Origin: Monodelphis domestica
Lineage: Eukaryota > Chordata > Mammalia > Didelphimorphia > Didelphidae
Assembly (NCBI RefSeq): GCF_027887165.1
Contig: NC_077228.1
Location: forward strand, 111,367,096-111,431,095
DNA length: 64,000 nucleotides
Reading direction: 5' to 3'
Shown piece by piece: positions 1 through 13,500 of the stretch. How positions within the stretch are numbered: position 1 is the first letter of the stretch; every line of letters starts with the position of its first letter. A program made the position numbers and the translations under genes. The notes under the pieces are model-generated. The model searched no databases. It saw only the letters and a program-made list of their open reading frames with translations, and was not told the origin of the DNA.

Positions 1-899
1 TGAAAAAGTGTTCTAAATCTCTTATAATCAGAGAGATACAAATCAAAACAATTCTGAGGTATCACCTCACACCTAGCAGATTGGCTAACATGACAGCAAA
101 GGAAAGTAATGAATGCTGGAGGGGATGTGGCAAAGTGGGGACATTAATGCATTGCTGGTGGAGTTGTGAATTGATCCAACCATTCTAGAGGGCAATTTGG
201 AACTATGCCCAAAGGGTAATAAAAGACTGTCTGCCCTTTGATCCATCCATAGCACTGCTGGGCTTGTACCCCAAAGAGATAATAAGGAAAAAGACTTGTA
301 CAAGAATATTCATAGCTGCGCTCTTTGTGGTGGCAAAAAATTGGAAAATGAGGGGATGCCCTTCAATTGGGGAATGGCTGAACAAATTGTGGTATATGTT
401 GGTGATGGAATACTATTGTGCTCAAAGGAATAATAAAGTGGAGGAATTCCATGGGGACTGGAACAATCTCCAGGAATTGATGCAGAGTGAGAGGAGCAGA
501 ACCAGGAGAGACTGATACACTGTGGCACAATCAAATGTAATGGACTTCTCCATTAGTGGCAATGCAGTGACCCTGAAGAACTTGGAGGAACCTATGAGAA
601 AAACCACTATCCACATCCAGTGGAAACATAGTGGGAGTAAAAACACCAAAGAAAAACAACTGCTTGAGTACATGGGTCGAAGGGATATGGTTGGGGATGT
701 AGACTCTAAATGAATATCCTAGTGTAAACAACAACATGGAAATAGGTTCTGATCAAGGACACAAATAATACCCAATGAAATTGCCTGTGGGCTGCAGGAA
801 GGGTGGGTGGAGGAGAGGAAGGGAAATAAATTGATTATTGTAGCCAAGGAATAATGTTCTAAATTGACTAAATAAACTAATTCAAATTAAAAAAAAAAA
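1..899 (+). mobile_element. LINE-1, 3' end (ORF2 C-terminus, 3'UTR, poly-A)
   Basis: Translates to L1 ORF2 C-terminal phrases ([44 protein letters not shown]) with an in-frame TAG at 186-188. A marsupial L1 3'UTR and an A-rich tail ending at 899 follow. The 5' part is outside the window. It lies in the SRGAP1 intron before the first visible exon. Confidence 0.9.
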
Positions 900-900
900 G

Positions 901-1054
901 AATCCCTATGAAAAATTGGTTCCAAGGCTAAAGAGCGTTAAGGTCTAGGCAGTTGGGTTTAAATGGCCCAGGGTCACATAGCTAGAAGTGTCTGAGGCTG
1001 GACTGGAACCCAGGACCTCCTGTCTCTCTGTCCACTGAGCCACCTAGCTGCCCC
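901..1054 (-). mobile_element. marsupial CORE-SINE (Mon1/WSINE type), partial
   Basis: Reference description for all SINEs of this type below. On the element strand they begin ggggcagctgggtggctcag, carry a tRNA-like B box (gggttcaaat) and the MIR CORE (gtgtgaccctgggcaagtca), and end ctgccttggaaccaatacac plus a ggtaagggttt-A tail. This copy is 3'-truncated. Confidence 0.85.
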
Positions 1055-1094
1055 TGCTCTCTCTTTATAAATGCAAACGCCATCATGAGGCGGA

Positions 1095-1270
1095 GATAGG
1101 CTCACAGATTTAGAGCTAGAAAGGACCTCAGAGGCTACAAAATCCAACTCTTACGTTTTATAGATGAGAAAACTGAGTTCTGGAAAAGGGAAGTAACTTG
1201 CTATAAGCCTAAGTAGGTAATTAAGTAAGTAGGGATTTGAAGCCATTCGGTGCTCTGGTGATTATACCAG
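1095..1270 (-). mobile_element. MIR-family fossil
   Basis: Contains the diverged MIR-core phrase tagatgagaaaactgag preceded by tagagctagaaaggacctcag. Confidence 0.6.
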
Positions 1271-1471
1271 CGTGTCTGAGATTCAGGGACAGAACTGAGG
1301 CGCTCCTTGCCTCGCTCCAGGACCTTTATTCACCCGGCCTGTAACGCCTCTCCTTGGGTGCTTTGAATACCTCAAGTGCGTGACCTCCCCAAGGCGAGGA
1401 CACGTCCTGGCTCCCCGAGCATCACCGTGCGGCTTGTCCTTTGACGCCTTCCTCTTCCTGTGTCTTCCCAG

Positions 1472-1549
1472 GGCTGCAACATGAAGGCATTTTCCGGGTG
1501 TCTGGATCCCAAGTGGAGGTGAATGACATCAAGAACGCCTTTGAGAGAG
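1472..1549 (+). CDS. SRGAP1: SRGAP1 exon: RhoGAP start with arginine finger
   Basis: Acceptor tcttcccag, donor gtgagaag. It encodes (G)[16 protein letters not shown] and on to NAFERG. The Arg in GIFR is the catalytic arginine finger of RhoGAP domains. The exon starts at codon position 2 and ends after codon position 1, which fits the next exon. The preceding exon is not in the window. Confidence 0.93.
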
Positions 1550-4500
1550 GTGAGAAGCTCTTGCAGCCCAGAGCGATGGGCGTTCCCCTGGGAGACGGGC
1601 CAGAAGGGCAGGGGGAGCCGCCAGCTTTCTGGGCTTCACCAAGGGCAGGGGGGCAGCAGGGCCCCGAGGCTCGTCCCCCTTCTGTCTCCTTCCTCGGCCC
1701 TCTAGTGCACACCATCTACCCAAACCCAAGAGGTGAACTAGGATATCTGGGCAGTTTATGGTTTCGTTTGGAACCCTTGGCGGCACTTAATATCCCAGAT
1801 AATGCACGTTCATCACAGCCCATTTATTATCTTGTGGGCTGTTAAGGTAATGGGCAAGCTTTGGTAATTTCCGTCGCCGTAATGGATATATATAGTTCCA
1901 ATTTGAGGTTGGTCCTATCATTAAATCTAATTACATCTGATGTGAAATTTTCCATGGGGAGCTCCGGGACGATTGTTCTCCCGTAAGTAGGTGTCCTTTG
2001 TGGGGAGCAGGGAGGCACGTGAGGCCCCGGGTTCCTGCCCGTCCTCTCCCTCTCCCCTCCAGAACTGGCTCCCCAGACCCGCTCCATGACTCCTAAGAGG
2101 AGCAGACGCCGACGGTGTTACTCCTCTTCCCCACCCCACGGGGATTTGTCCCTGGGCCAGACGGCCACCAACAAAGCTTCAGCCATGGGCTCGCCCTCTC
2201 GGGGGCTTGGAGGCAGCACCGTCCGCCTTCACCCGGTCCCGGTCTGCGTCCACCTGCGATCTTCCTGCTCGGCAGAGAGGGTGACTCCCTCTCTTGTCTC
2301 CTCAAACAGACCCCTCTAGGAAACTCCTCCCTATTTGACAGCTCCATTTGGGGAGGAGAAGGGAGGGGGAACCCCCCACCCCAGGCCTCTCAGAGGCCGC
2401 CTCCTCACCCGCTTCTTGTTGTCCCCAGGAGAGGACCCGCTGGCCGGAGACCAGAACGACCACGACATGGATTCCATAGCAGGCGTCCTGAAGCTTTATT
2501 TCCGAGGCCTGGAACACCCTCTCTTCCCCAAGGACATCTTCCATGACCTGATGGCCTGCGTCAGTAAGTAATGCCCCCGGCCCCCAGGCACAGCGCGGGC
2601 GCGGCCAGAGAGTGGGCAGGGCCTGCTGGGGACGCACGTGGTAAGATGTGTCATGTGCTTTGCATGGCACACTGTGTGTGATATTGCACAGAATCATGTA
2701 CTTTATATAGAAGATATAAACATGAAGATATTTAGCGATACTGGTCTTCTGTGGGTGGAAAACTGGCCACAAATAACCTGAAAGAGCTTTGTGGACCAGT
2801 TTGGGGGCTGCATATTGACTTATAATTAACACTATCTATGGGGTGTGTGTGTGTGTGTGTGAATATATGTATGTGTATTTATACACACACAGACACTCCA
2901 AAAAAAACTACGTCACCTTCCATCTTAGAGTCAATACAATGTTGGTTCCAAGGCAGAAGAGCAGTAAGGGCCAAGCAATGGGGGTGAAGTGACTTTCCCA
3001 GGGTCACCCAGTGAGGAAGTGTCTGAGGTCTTTGAACCCAGGACCTCCTGTCTCTACACCTGACTCTCCATCCACTGAGCCACCCAGCCGCCCCTTGAAA
3101 TGATATTTTTATTTGTTTTTTTAAAGATCTTTCCTAATTCATTTTAATCTGGTTCTTCAGAGTTTTGAAGACAAGTTTGCTGGTGATAATCTTGAAGCCT
3201 CTGTGTTAGACCCGTGATGGCAAACCTATGACACGCATGTCAGCACTGACACGCGTAGCCATTTTCGATGACACGAGGCCGCATGCGGCTGCATACAGAG
3301 AAGTATGGGGCCGCATGCCAAGAAGGACGTTTTTCTCAAAGTGACCCCCCCCAAGTTATGCTCGTTTTTTTGACGAATTTTGACACATCAAGCTCAAAAG
3401 GTTGCCCATCCCTGGTGTAGACTGTAGAACTGACTCCAATTCTTAATTGAATTGAATTGAATTTTAGCTCAACCAAAGGGCATCATGCTGTGATAAGATC
3501 ATGGATTGGGAATTGGATGAGACCTGGGAGGTCACCAGCCCCCTCGCTCTATAAATGGGGAATCTAAGGCCCAAAGAGAAAGTGATTGGCCCAGGGTCAC
3601 ACGGGGCCAGGATTGGAACCCAAGTCTCAATTCCAAATTCAGGGTTCTTCCCTCTATACCGTGATGCCTCTATGAAACGTGTCCTCTATATGTCAGCTAA
3701 GCATTATTCACCGTTTCATCCATCCTGTCCAGCTCCAGGAGGCTGGGCTCATGCAGTCATCACGAGCCTCTTTAGCAGGCCATGCTGGGGCCTGTGGCTC
3801 TCCGTGGGAGCCTGGGCCCTGGTTGCCAGGGTTTCTGGGAGATTTGACTGAAGGATGGGCAGCTCCCGAGGATAAACTGAGGACTCTCTGAAAGATCGTT
3901 TCTTTCCCAACCTCCTGCGCTTTCTTCTCGCACTTGGAGGTTCCAAGCTGGATTCTAGACAGACTAGGCCGGGCTCTCAATCCACTGAGCCACTACCTGC
4001 CCTCAGTCTTTTGGGGGGAAAATAACAGGCTCTGTTCTCTTTTCAGCTATGGATAACCTTCAGGAAAGAGCTCTGCATATCCGGAAAGTCCTCCTTGTCC
4101 TGCCCCAAACAACGCTGGTCATCATGAGATACCTCTTCGCCTTCCTCAACCAGTGAGTGGCCTTCCAGGCAGCTGCGCCCACCCTCCAGGGCCTTGCATA
4201 GAGGCTCCAGGGATGTTAGATGAGGGATGATGGGCCAGCTCTGGCACCATCTCCATGAGCCGGGTGGCACGAGGAATAGAGCACCAGGCCTGGAGTCTAA
4301 AGACCTGAGTTCAAATGCTACCTCAGATCCTTTCTGTGTGGCCCTGAGCACACTCAGCCTCAGTGTCCCCATCTGTCAAATGAGGGTAATCAGCCCTGCT
4401 TCCAGGGAGGGTATGCAGGTCGAACAAATGAAGATACGTAGGGAGCTTTATAGACCTCGAAGGCTATCTATCTAAAGGCTCCTTCTTCCTGGCCTATAAG

Positions 4501-7500
4501 TGGGGTTTGCGGATGGCACCCTGAGGCCCACTCCTAAAGCCCGCCCTCACTGTGGCCGTACCCTGACCCCGCACCAGGATGGCTCAGGGTGGAGGCAGGG
4601 AGGACTTGGGAACGTCTTTCAATCACCTGATTGGCCCAGAGCCCTTCTGTAGGGAAGCAGACCCCCCCTCGTGACCCTCAGGCCTCCCTGGGGAAGGGGC
4701 TCAGGAGGCAGGGGTTGGGCTGCCTTAGGGATCTCGAAATGTGGCCCCAGTGGCTCTTGGGGGAAGGGGAGGAGGGTGTTCCCAGGATCAATAAACTCCC
4801 CAATAAAAGGCAGACTCCATGCAGAGGAAACTTTCTGACAAGCCAAGCAGCACGCCAACCCTTCCTGCGTCCATCCTGGATGCGCTCCTGGAGGGGGATG
4901 TTATGAAAAAGGAAAACAATTGCATCAGCTGTTCCAAAAGAAATTTGCTGACTTAATAGAATAGGAAAGCCAAGCTTTTGGCTTTTTAGATTTTCTTGCA
5001 TAAGCCCAGGGCTTGGAGATAGGTCAGCCCAGTGTGTAAAGCAGGATAGGCAATAGCGGCATCTTCCATCTGGGTAGTCACCAGGGCACCTCGAGAGTGG
5101 CCCACAGGGAGGCCCTCTGAAGGGGGAACAGGGAGAGCCCTGCAGAGAGGAGCCAGCTCTCTTCCTTTCTTCCAGGAGACAGAGAGAGGAACGTGGCGAG
5201 GCCTCCAAAGGCGCTTGTCGTTGGATGGGGGTCCCGAGTCGTGCCCCCCCCTCCCCGTGCCACCTTAACATCTTGGCTGAAGGAGCCCGGAGGGGGCAGG
5301 TGGCCATTTGCAGGCCTTCCGCTTCTGCTCCGGGCCGTGCCTCCTGTGACGGCTGCCCCCCGCTCCCCCTCACCTCTCCTCCCTCTCTTGTCTCCTGTAG
5401 TTTATCACAGTTCAGTGAAGAGAACATGATGGATCCCTACAACCTCGCCATCTGCTTCGGGCCTACGCTGATGTCGGTGCCCGAGGGCCATGACCAGGTC
5501 TCCTGCCAGGCCCATGTGAATGAGCTGATCAAAACCATCATCATCCAGCACGAGAATATCTTCCCCAGCCCCAGGGAGCTCGAGGGCCCCGTCTACAGCA
5601 GAGGAGGAAGCATGGAGGATTACTGGTAGGGAGGGCCTTGGCAGCTGGGCCGGGGAGAGGGCTTGTGGCAGAGCCGAGGCTCCCGCTGGACCGTCTGCAT
5701 CTCGGGCCTCTCCCTGCCCGACCCTTGGGGGCCACTTTGTGCCACAGCCCTTACCAAGATCCCGGGGCTCGTTCCATAGCCTAATGATCCCCACGGAAAG
5801 GAATTCCACAAGCCTTTCTGATGTCATGGAGGCAAGGCAAATTATTTCCCAGATTATTCTCCTAGACCCCGTGGGGTGTTAGAAGTTGGAGTTGATACTA
5901 AGGAGCGCCAAGCATTGTCCTTGACATCAAAGAAGTCATTCACTCAGGCAGTAAGCACCTACTAAGTGCCACGCACTGTGCCAGGCACTGAGGAGGCAAA
6001 GACAAAAGGGGACGCGATCGTCCTCAAGGAGGTTACAGTCTATTTTTTTTAATTAAATCTCATTTTGCTTTCATGAAGATGCAACTTCTCTCTCGGGTCC
6101 TTGAGAAAATAAGGAAGACAAAACTCTCGGCACAAACAAATATAGCCAAGTCAAACCAATTCCCATGCCAGCCTCATCCTCAAAACAGGTTTCCACATGA
6201 GCTCTTTAGTCCATCACCTCTCTTTAAGAGGCAGGCAGTCGCCTCGCCGATTGTCCAGAATGGTGCTCGGGCCTTGTGCTGGTCAGCATCCCTAATGCTT
6301 TCAAAGTGAACTGTCGTTCCATTATTATTATAGAAAGCGTTCTTCTGGCTCTGTTCCCTTGTCTGTGAATTGGTTCATACAAGTCTTCCCAAGCTCCTCT
6401 AAAGCCGTCATTACAGTAGCACAGTAGTACTCCGTCCCATTCCTGTACCACAGCTTGTCCAGCCACTCGTTCCCCAAAGGGTAGGCACCCTCTCGGTGCC
6501 AGAAATAGTTCTCACCATAATGGAGTGGGGGGAGAAGTCATACAGAAAGAATTTGTCTACTGGGGGGTGGGGGGAGACAACACTCTTCTCTGAAGACTGT
6601 AGAGAGAAGGGTAGCCTCCAAATGGGCTAGTTAATTGGAGTCCTCTTTGGACACAGTGGGATGGACTCTTGGAGAATTCCAAGTGGCTATGGGTCCAATT
6701 CTGTTGGCCAGAATTTGATATAATTACAGTACAACGTTACTGGATACACAGAATCCTAGATCTGAGATCTGAAATCAGCTGGACCAGCCCTCTGCTTTTT
6801 CTTATCACTTCTTCTTTAAAGCAAACATAACTGAGGTCTCAAAGGCCTCATTGACTTGGCCAAAATCCCATCACTACTGAGTGTTAGAGAGAGCCATTAG
6901 AAGCAAAACCCTTAAGAGTAGGAGGAACCTCACTTCTGCCTCCCATGTATCCCCTCACTAGCGTCTCTGGCGCCTTGCCCTTCAGCTTCTGCTCAAAGCA
7001 CCAGAGATGGGGAGCTCACACTCCCTCTTGAGTTAGTTCATCCTCTATAGATAGCTCCAAACTTTATATCGTGCCCAAACCTCAAATCCTAGAACATAGA
7101 GCCAATGGTTCCAATTTGTGCTTGTAGCTTCAGAAAACAATTCTTATCTATTTTATTTCTTTTTTTTTTTAATCCTTTCCTTCCATCTTAGAATCAATAC
7201 TGTCTATTGGTTCCAAGGCAGAAGAGCATTAAGGGGTAGGCAATGGGGGCCAAGTGTCTTTCCCAGGGTCACACAGTTAGGAAGTGTCTGAGGTCACATT
7301 TGAATCTGGGGCTTCCCATCTCTAAGCCTGGCATTCAATCCACTGAGCCACTTAGCTACCCCCTGATCCATTTTCCACACAACAAACATTTGGATTCTCG
7401 AAGATGGGCCTAATATTCCCCCTTTCCCCTTAAGCCCCTTCTCTTGGATGTGTATCCCTCCTTTCTTCTAGGACCTGTTCCTCACAAGACATCATCATCG

Positions 7501-10500
7501 TGGAATTCTGGTCCCCTGCCTCTTGGTGCAGTGCTCTTTCTCCCCTGAGACCACTTAGGAGCTGAGTGAGCTAATGCCAAGTGGGATAAGGAGAGCCCCT
7601 CTTTCTGCTACTTTCAGATTTCTCCTTCCTCTCACCCCTTACCAACTTGTCCCTCATTGCTTCCCTCCCTCGAATGCTCTGGGTCCCAGAGCTACAAATA
7701 TAAACTCTTCCAGGCCAGGGATCCATCTGGACCCAATTTAGCCAGCACCAGTAATCAGCCAAGTTAGGGGAGGCCAGGAGAACTTCTTGGCCTAGGAACC
7801 GTGTTCATCCACCTTGCTTCCTGACCTCCAAGGAAGCCCATGCTCTTCACATGATGAGAGCAGGACAGCGCCAGTGATGTTCCTCAGCCACAGAATGTGC
7901 TAACGTGCCCACTTTTCTCAGGCATCATGGTGAAAGGAAAAATGGAACAAGTTTGGCCAACATATACAATAACTGCAGAGGGATGTTGGTCGGTTCATAC
8001 ACTGAGCCATCCAATGCTGTATTTATCTGTGCACTTAGGGACCTGACTCTCCTCCTCACCCACCAGACCCCTATGGGAGAGGGGAGCTCAGATTGTTGGA
8101 AACCTTTGGAACAATGCCCCAGACTAGAGAATCTGAACATTTTTTGGTCACAAACCCCTTTGGTAGTCTGTTGAAATCTATGGACCCCTTCTTAGAATGT
8201 TAACTTTAAATGCATAGGATAAATACGTGGGCTTACAAAGGTCACCAATTATATTGAAATACAGTTTTTTAAATATTGACAAAACAAAGACACAGAACCC
8301 AGGTTAAGAGTCTCTGCCCTAGACCATAGATGTATATGGTGGACCAGGTTTCACCTTCCACATGGGAATGGGAAAGAGCAGGGCCCATAGTAATGCTTCC
8401 TCAGAGTACTCAGGCATACCTTGCCCGTGTGTACACAAGCCGGGGTCCTAGACTCTGACCCTTTCTTTTCCTTCTCTTCTGTGCACAAGCACCAAAGCTT
8501 TATGTGGTGGCTCTCTGCTTAGATCCCTGGAAGGGGACCTTCTCTCAATGTTGTCCAGGGGGCTCTCCCTCATGTCCTACGTTTGCAGATTTTACTAGCT
8601 GGGTGCTAAGAGGAAACTGATTAATTGAGAAACAAATGGAAGGGTCCCCTACAGCACCAGCCAAGATCTGGGCCTGGATCTGCTGAATCAAGCATCAGTT
8701 GCTTTAAGGTGGGAAAGGAAAGAAGAAAAGTCTTCATGGAAACTCTCATCCCTTCCTTGGCCTTCCCCAGAAAAGAGACTAATCACCATGGATAAACAAG
8801 GGGCAGCTTGTTTCAAGGAGGAGTCTGGAGAGATTGAAGAAGGGGTGGCCAGAACCCCAAGAATGCTGGGGAGGAGCCAGAGAATTAGAGCAGCCTAAGA
8901 GACAGAAGCCAAGACTTCTCTGCATTCCTATGGCAGCAGAGAGTCCAGCCCCATTCTGGTTTTTCTTCTCAAGGCTGCTTGAAAAATCTAGCTTTTCTCT
9001 ATTAATCAGAGTCTAGGTCTTCCCTGGAAGAGCCCATGCATGGTGGGGACAGGACTTTGGTCCTCCTGATGCAGAGATTAGAGGGAGGTTTAATAGCAAC
9101 CTGTGTTTCTCTCTTTTACGGCCTTTTTGGTTTCTGATTCTCTCAAAACTTGCTCAGAACTGACTGAGTACCTAGGGAGACTTCAGAAGCTCTAATTTGT
9201 GTGGGCCATGGGACCCTAAGAATAGAGGATGGAGGGAAAAACTTAAAGAACCTAGGGATTGTCTCAGGGTGCTTTTGGTTCAGGAGGGATCCAAAACCCC
9301 TCTTCCCTTTATTTGCTTTCAGAAGAAACCAGATCTATTAAAAAGAAGGAAACACTAAAAGTGGGTGACCCTCTGCTAAAGGTTTATCCTACAGTGGCTC
9401 ATCCATCAGATTTGAGCTGAAAGTCAGGGTTTAGATAGTTTTCAGTAACTGCCCAGGTAGGCTCAAAAACCAGTTAGGTAATTCAAATCCAGAGTTCTGA
9501 GCCAATGTTAGCCAAGAGCTTTCCTTTCCTTCCCCCTCTTTCCAGAGTTGGTTGACTGGTGGACTCCCCTTTTCTCCCTGCTCTGCTTCGCACCCTCATA
9601 TCTTATCTCACCAGTGGAGATGCTCAAGAGCCACAGAATGTCAAGTATGGTGGGAAGGAAAAGAGTGAAAAGAGCTTTGAATCGCCCCTGTGGTAGCTTG
9701 TTGAGAGCTATTGCCAGGAATTTCCAGGAAGAAATTCCTCCACCAGCCCCAGAGGGCTTTCTCTTGCCCTGAGCCTGTCCTGCTTGTCTCTGGTTGCTAA
9801 AAGGTGTGAGGCCAAGGCTGTCTCAGCTGGTTTGTCTAGTCCTGCCTGGAGGGGATGGGTTGGCTCAGATGACCTCTGGAACCTACTTATAAAACTTTTA
9901 TTGGAAGCATGTGTTACATACCCATGTGCACAGCAGGGCACTGAGCATTTAGGAGACAGAATGTGCAGAAGAGCAGTCTCTGCTCTCCCCTAAAAACCAA
10001 TGATCCCTGGTGATTTTTCTCCTCTCCTTCGCCTTTGGTGACTTTCATTTGGTTCTCCTACAGTGAAAGTCCCCATGGAGAGACTACCTCAGCTGAAGAC
10101 TCTGCCCAGGACATAACTGTGGACCACCACACCAGTGATGACGGTAAGTATGTAGCCCTGACCTTGGGGAGGAGGAGGCCCGAGCCCCTCCTGCAGCCTG
10201 GGGCTCTTAGCCACATGTCGTACCACCGCTTTTCCCAGAGCCAAAGTTGCAGTCCTGTGTCCAGACGAGGGGATGTGGAGGTTTCTTCACACTCTATAAT
10301 CCTGTGGCCATCCCATTCCCAGCTCCCTCCCCAGTTCCCTAAGCCTCTTCCCTTGACCTAAGTTCATAGTGATCACTATTTAGTTCCCAGTCATCAATCA
10401 GACTCATGCAGGTAACAAGATACTAAAGCGACAGAGAATTTGTTTAAAAAAAAAAATAGTCTTCCCAGGGAATGGAGATACTAAATGCCAAGAACAAAAC

Positions 10501-13500
10501 AGAAGCAAAACAGAAAAGGAGTGGGAGCCAAGATGAAGCAACCACAAGTTCTCTAGCCTGCTGACTGGAAAAAATCGACCCTTTCCAAAGTTGCAAGCCT
10601 GCAAGGCCCCCAGGCAATTGATGGGCCTGGTGTGGATTGAAAAGTCGAATGTTCAGCTGTCATCTGAGGGCCTCTCTGCACTGCTTTGATTTATTAAGTC
10701 CTGCCTAGCCAGGATCATAGCCCCCCTCCTTCCAAGAGTTCCCCATCACCCTGTATGGCTCACTTGGGCTCTGGCAGTCTCAGCAGTCAAGAAGTGCCTG
10801 CACAGTTTCCAGGGGTGAGCAAGGACCAGGACCTTCTGCTGAACACTCTGAGCCTCCCACCTTGCTGGGAATTCTGTTTTCCCGGGCAAATGGCTCAAAA
10901 TGCCATAGTGGGGGGAGGGGAGGGATGCAGAGGAACTCCTGAAATCTTTGGTTCCTCTCCGGCCTCAGGACTAGCCCATCACCTTGGAGTAGAGCCTGGA
11001 ATGCCATCTTGCCCCCCAGCATACTGTACTTGAAGAGACCATTTGAAGTGTGGATCTGGAGCTAAGAAAAGTCAGGCTTGGAAATAGATCTGAGAAGCTG
11101 AAGAAGTGGGCAAGGTTGCCCATGGAGTCAGCAGAGAGAGAAGAGTGCCAAGAGCTGAGCCTCGAAGAACACCCACCTTAAGGGGCAGGACAAAGATGCA
11201 GAATCTATGAGAGATAGAGAGGCGTTAGGTGGTGCCCAGGAGCCTGGGGAGGAGGGAGGGAGCAGCAGCATCCTGCCTGCAAAGTGCTCCAGGAGGAGGA
11301 GGAGAGCCCAGCAGGGTCCACTGGGTCTGAGAAATCACCAAGTATTTTTTTCACCCTTACCTTCCTGCACTGTGGATTGGTTCCAAGGCCAAAGAGCAGT
11401 AAGGGCTAGGCAGTGGGGTGTAAGTGACATGCCCGGGGTCACACAGCTGGGCCCCAAGCACTTTTATTAAGAGAGAGACAACCCCTGCCCTCGAGAGCTG
11501 ACATTTTAATGGGGAGATGGCTTGGAAGTAACCCAGTACTTACCAGATAAATGCAGAGTGGACAGAAGGGAGGCACTTTGTTATCCAGATGTTTAGCGAT
11601 CCACATATTGGCTGTGGAAAGTGGCCCAGAAAAGGCTCCCAAGGAAGGCCACATTGGAGCTGGGTCTTCAAGGAAGGTGGCTGGGGGGGAGACAACCTCT
11701 ACCAAGGCACTGAGGACTCAGGAAGTGGAGGGGAGCCAGCCTGGAGGGCGGGACAAGTCAGGGGTATGAATGTGGAAAGGGTCGGGTCCTGGAGAGCTTT
11801 AGTGCCACACATCAGGCGTTCAGTTTGGTTCTGGAGCTCACGGGGGCCACTGAAACCAGTGGGCAGAGAGGAAGAGGACCTCAGCACCTGAGCCGAGGAG
11901 GGAGAGGGCAGGGATCCTAACTGGGAGAGGTGAAGAGGGGATATATAAATCATGCTGAGAAATGGCAGGATATGATCCTGGATTGGATAGGTGGAGTGAG
12001 GGCTTGAGGATTAAATCAAGGTTCAAACCTGGGCGGCAACCATGAAGGGAATGCCTTCCACTGGGGAAGGGGGGAGAGCTCTGTTTTGACCAGGTGGAAT
12101 TTGAGATCCCCCAACCCCCGCCCCAGCTCTTTCAGTTCAAAATCTCCAAAAAGCAGTTGCTGAGCTAGGACCAGAGCTTTAGAGAAAGCTGATGAATGGA
12201 TATTTAGATCTGGGAATGCTCTCCATGGAGAGGAGGGAGCTTCAGCTGGTGAGGAGCTCACCAAGGAGACAGTAGAGGAAGAGAAGAGAAGAAGAGAGCT
12301 GGTGGGGATGGTAGGATCCACAAAAGATATATTTTAGGATGGGGAAAGCATGAGTGTGCTCCTAGATTACAGGAATGGAGCCAGGGGATAGTTAGGGACA
12401 CCACTGAAGGTAAGAGAGGAGGAAGCCACCGGTAACCTCAAGGAGCAGTGGCAGTGCCCTGATGGCGTGTGAGACGTTTCAGGGGCTGGGGAGAAAAGAG
12501 AAACGTGGACTTTGGATCACTTTCAATACATCTGAGAGAGGAGAAGAGAAACAGGAGCTTGATTTGTAAGGAGTTAGTGGAGACACAACTGAGACACAGC
12601 CCATAATTTCTCGGAGCAACAACCTGGGAAAGAACCATAATTCAAAAGAGAGCACTACGTCTAGGAACAAGAGAAGGAGAAGAATTAGGCGTGCTACACA
12701 GGTTTTGAGGAGAGGAGTTGAGGTTACTCCCAATCGGATGGTCTCAGTGTCCTAAGCGAAGTCAGAGGCCGAGTGATCTGCTGTACAAGAGGACATCGAG
12801 GAGCTTAAGGAAAGGGGAAGAGATTTGGAACAGTTGCTTTGGAAAATTTGATCAGGATTCAACAAAAATAAATGAAAGGCCTGTTAAGATTCTGCATCTC
12901 AACTTGTCAGGAGAAAAGTCAGCTCCGTTATGAGCTTTGATGCACAACACCCAGAAGTGGCACCATTTGGATGGTGAAATCAACCTAGGGATCAGCATTA
13001 ACTGGCCAGGAATGGTGGAGTCAGGGAATGAAGTGGCCAGCAATACATTAAATTAACCTTTTAAGCCAGGGGGATGGTAATTGTTGGTATGAAGATGAGC
13101 AAAGACAAAGTGGAGAAGATAAAATGAGAGACTAGGGATCCGTCAAATGACTGGAAATCACCGTGAGAGCTAGAGCTCAAGAGGCCATGCACTTCCACGA
13201 GATAGTGAAGTCTAGGGTGGGATCATACTGGAAAGGGTTGGAGAGGGATGGAGGAGGAAGTCATTGAATCTGGAGGCTTTTGGGTGCTTGAGTAGTTGTT
13301 ACTATAAATACAGAAGATCCTGTTGTTCTTGAGAACAAGCCCCAAAATCTGAAATGGTTTCTGAAATAAATTTATTGGGTCATTTGGTAGAGAAGAGAGA
13401 GCTGGAAAGAAGGTGTGGCTCCTTCTCTCCAGATTCTGGAGTATTTATATCAGATTTTGACAAAGGTTTCCTACAAGGAACCCCAAATACGCAATTAAGC

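Larger units (their letters stand above)
5626..10063 (+). other. SRGAP1 intron between RhoGAP and linker exons
   Basis: Holds an ancient repeat (5930-6045), an L1 tail, one SINE and one DNA-transposon relic listed separately. 4154-5400 (the intron before) and 8340-10063 hold nothing else that I recognise. Confidence 0.6.

Noticed and set aside
1441-1845. Read-through of the first RhoGAP exon to a 134-residue frame
   Set aside because: Sequence after 1549 loses all RhoGAP likeness and a good donor is present.
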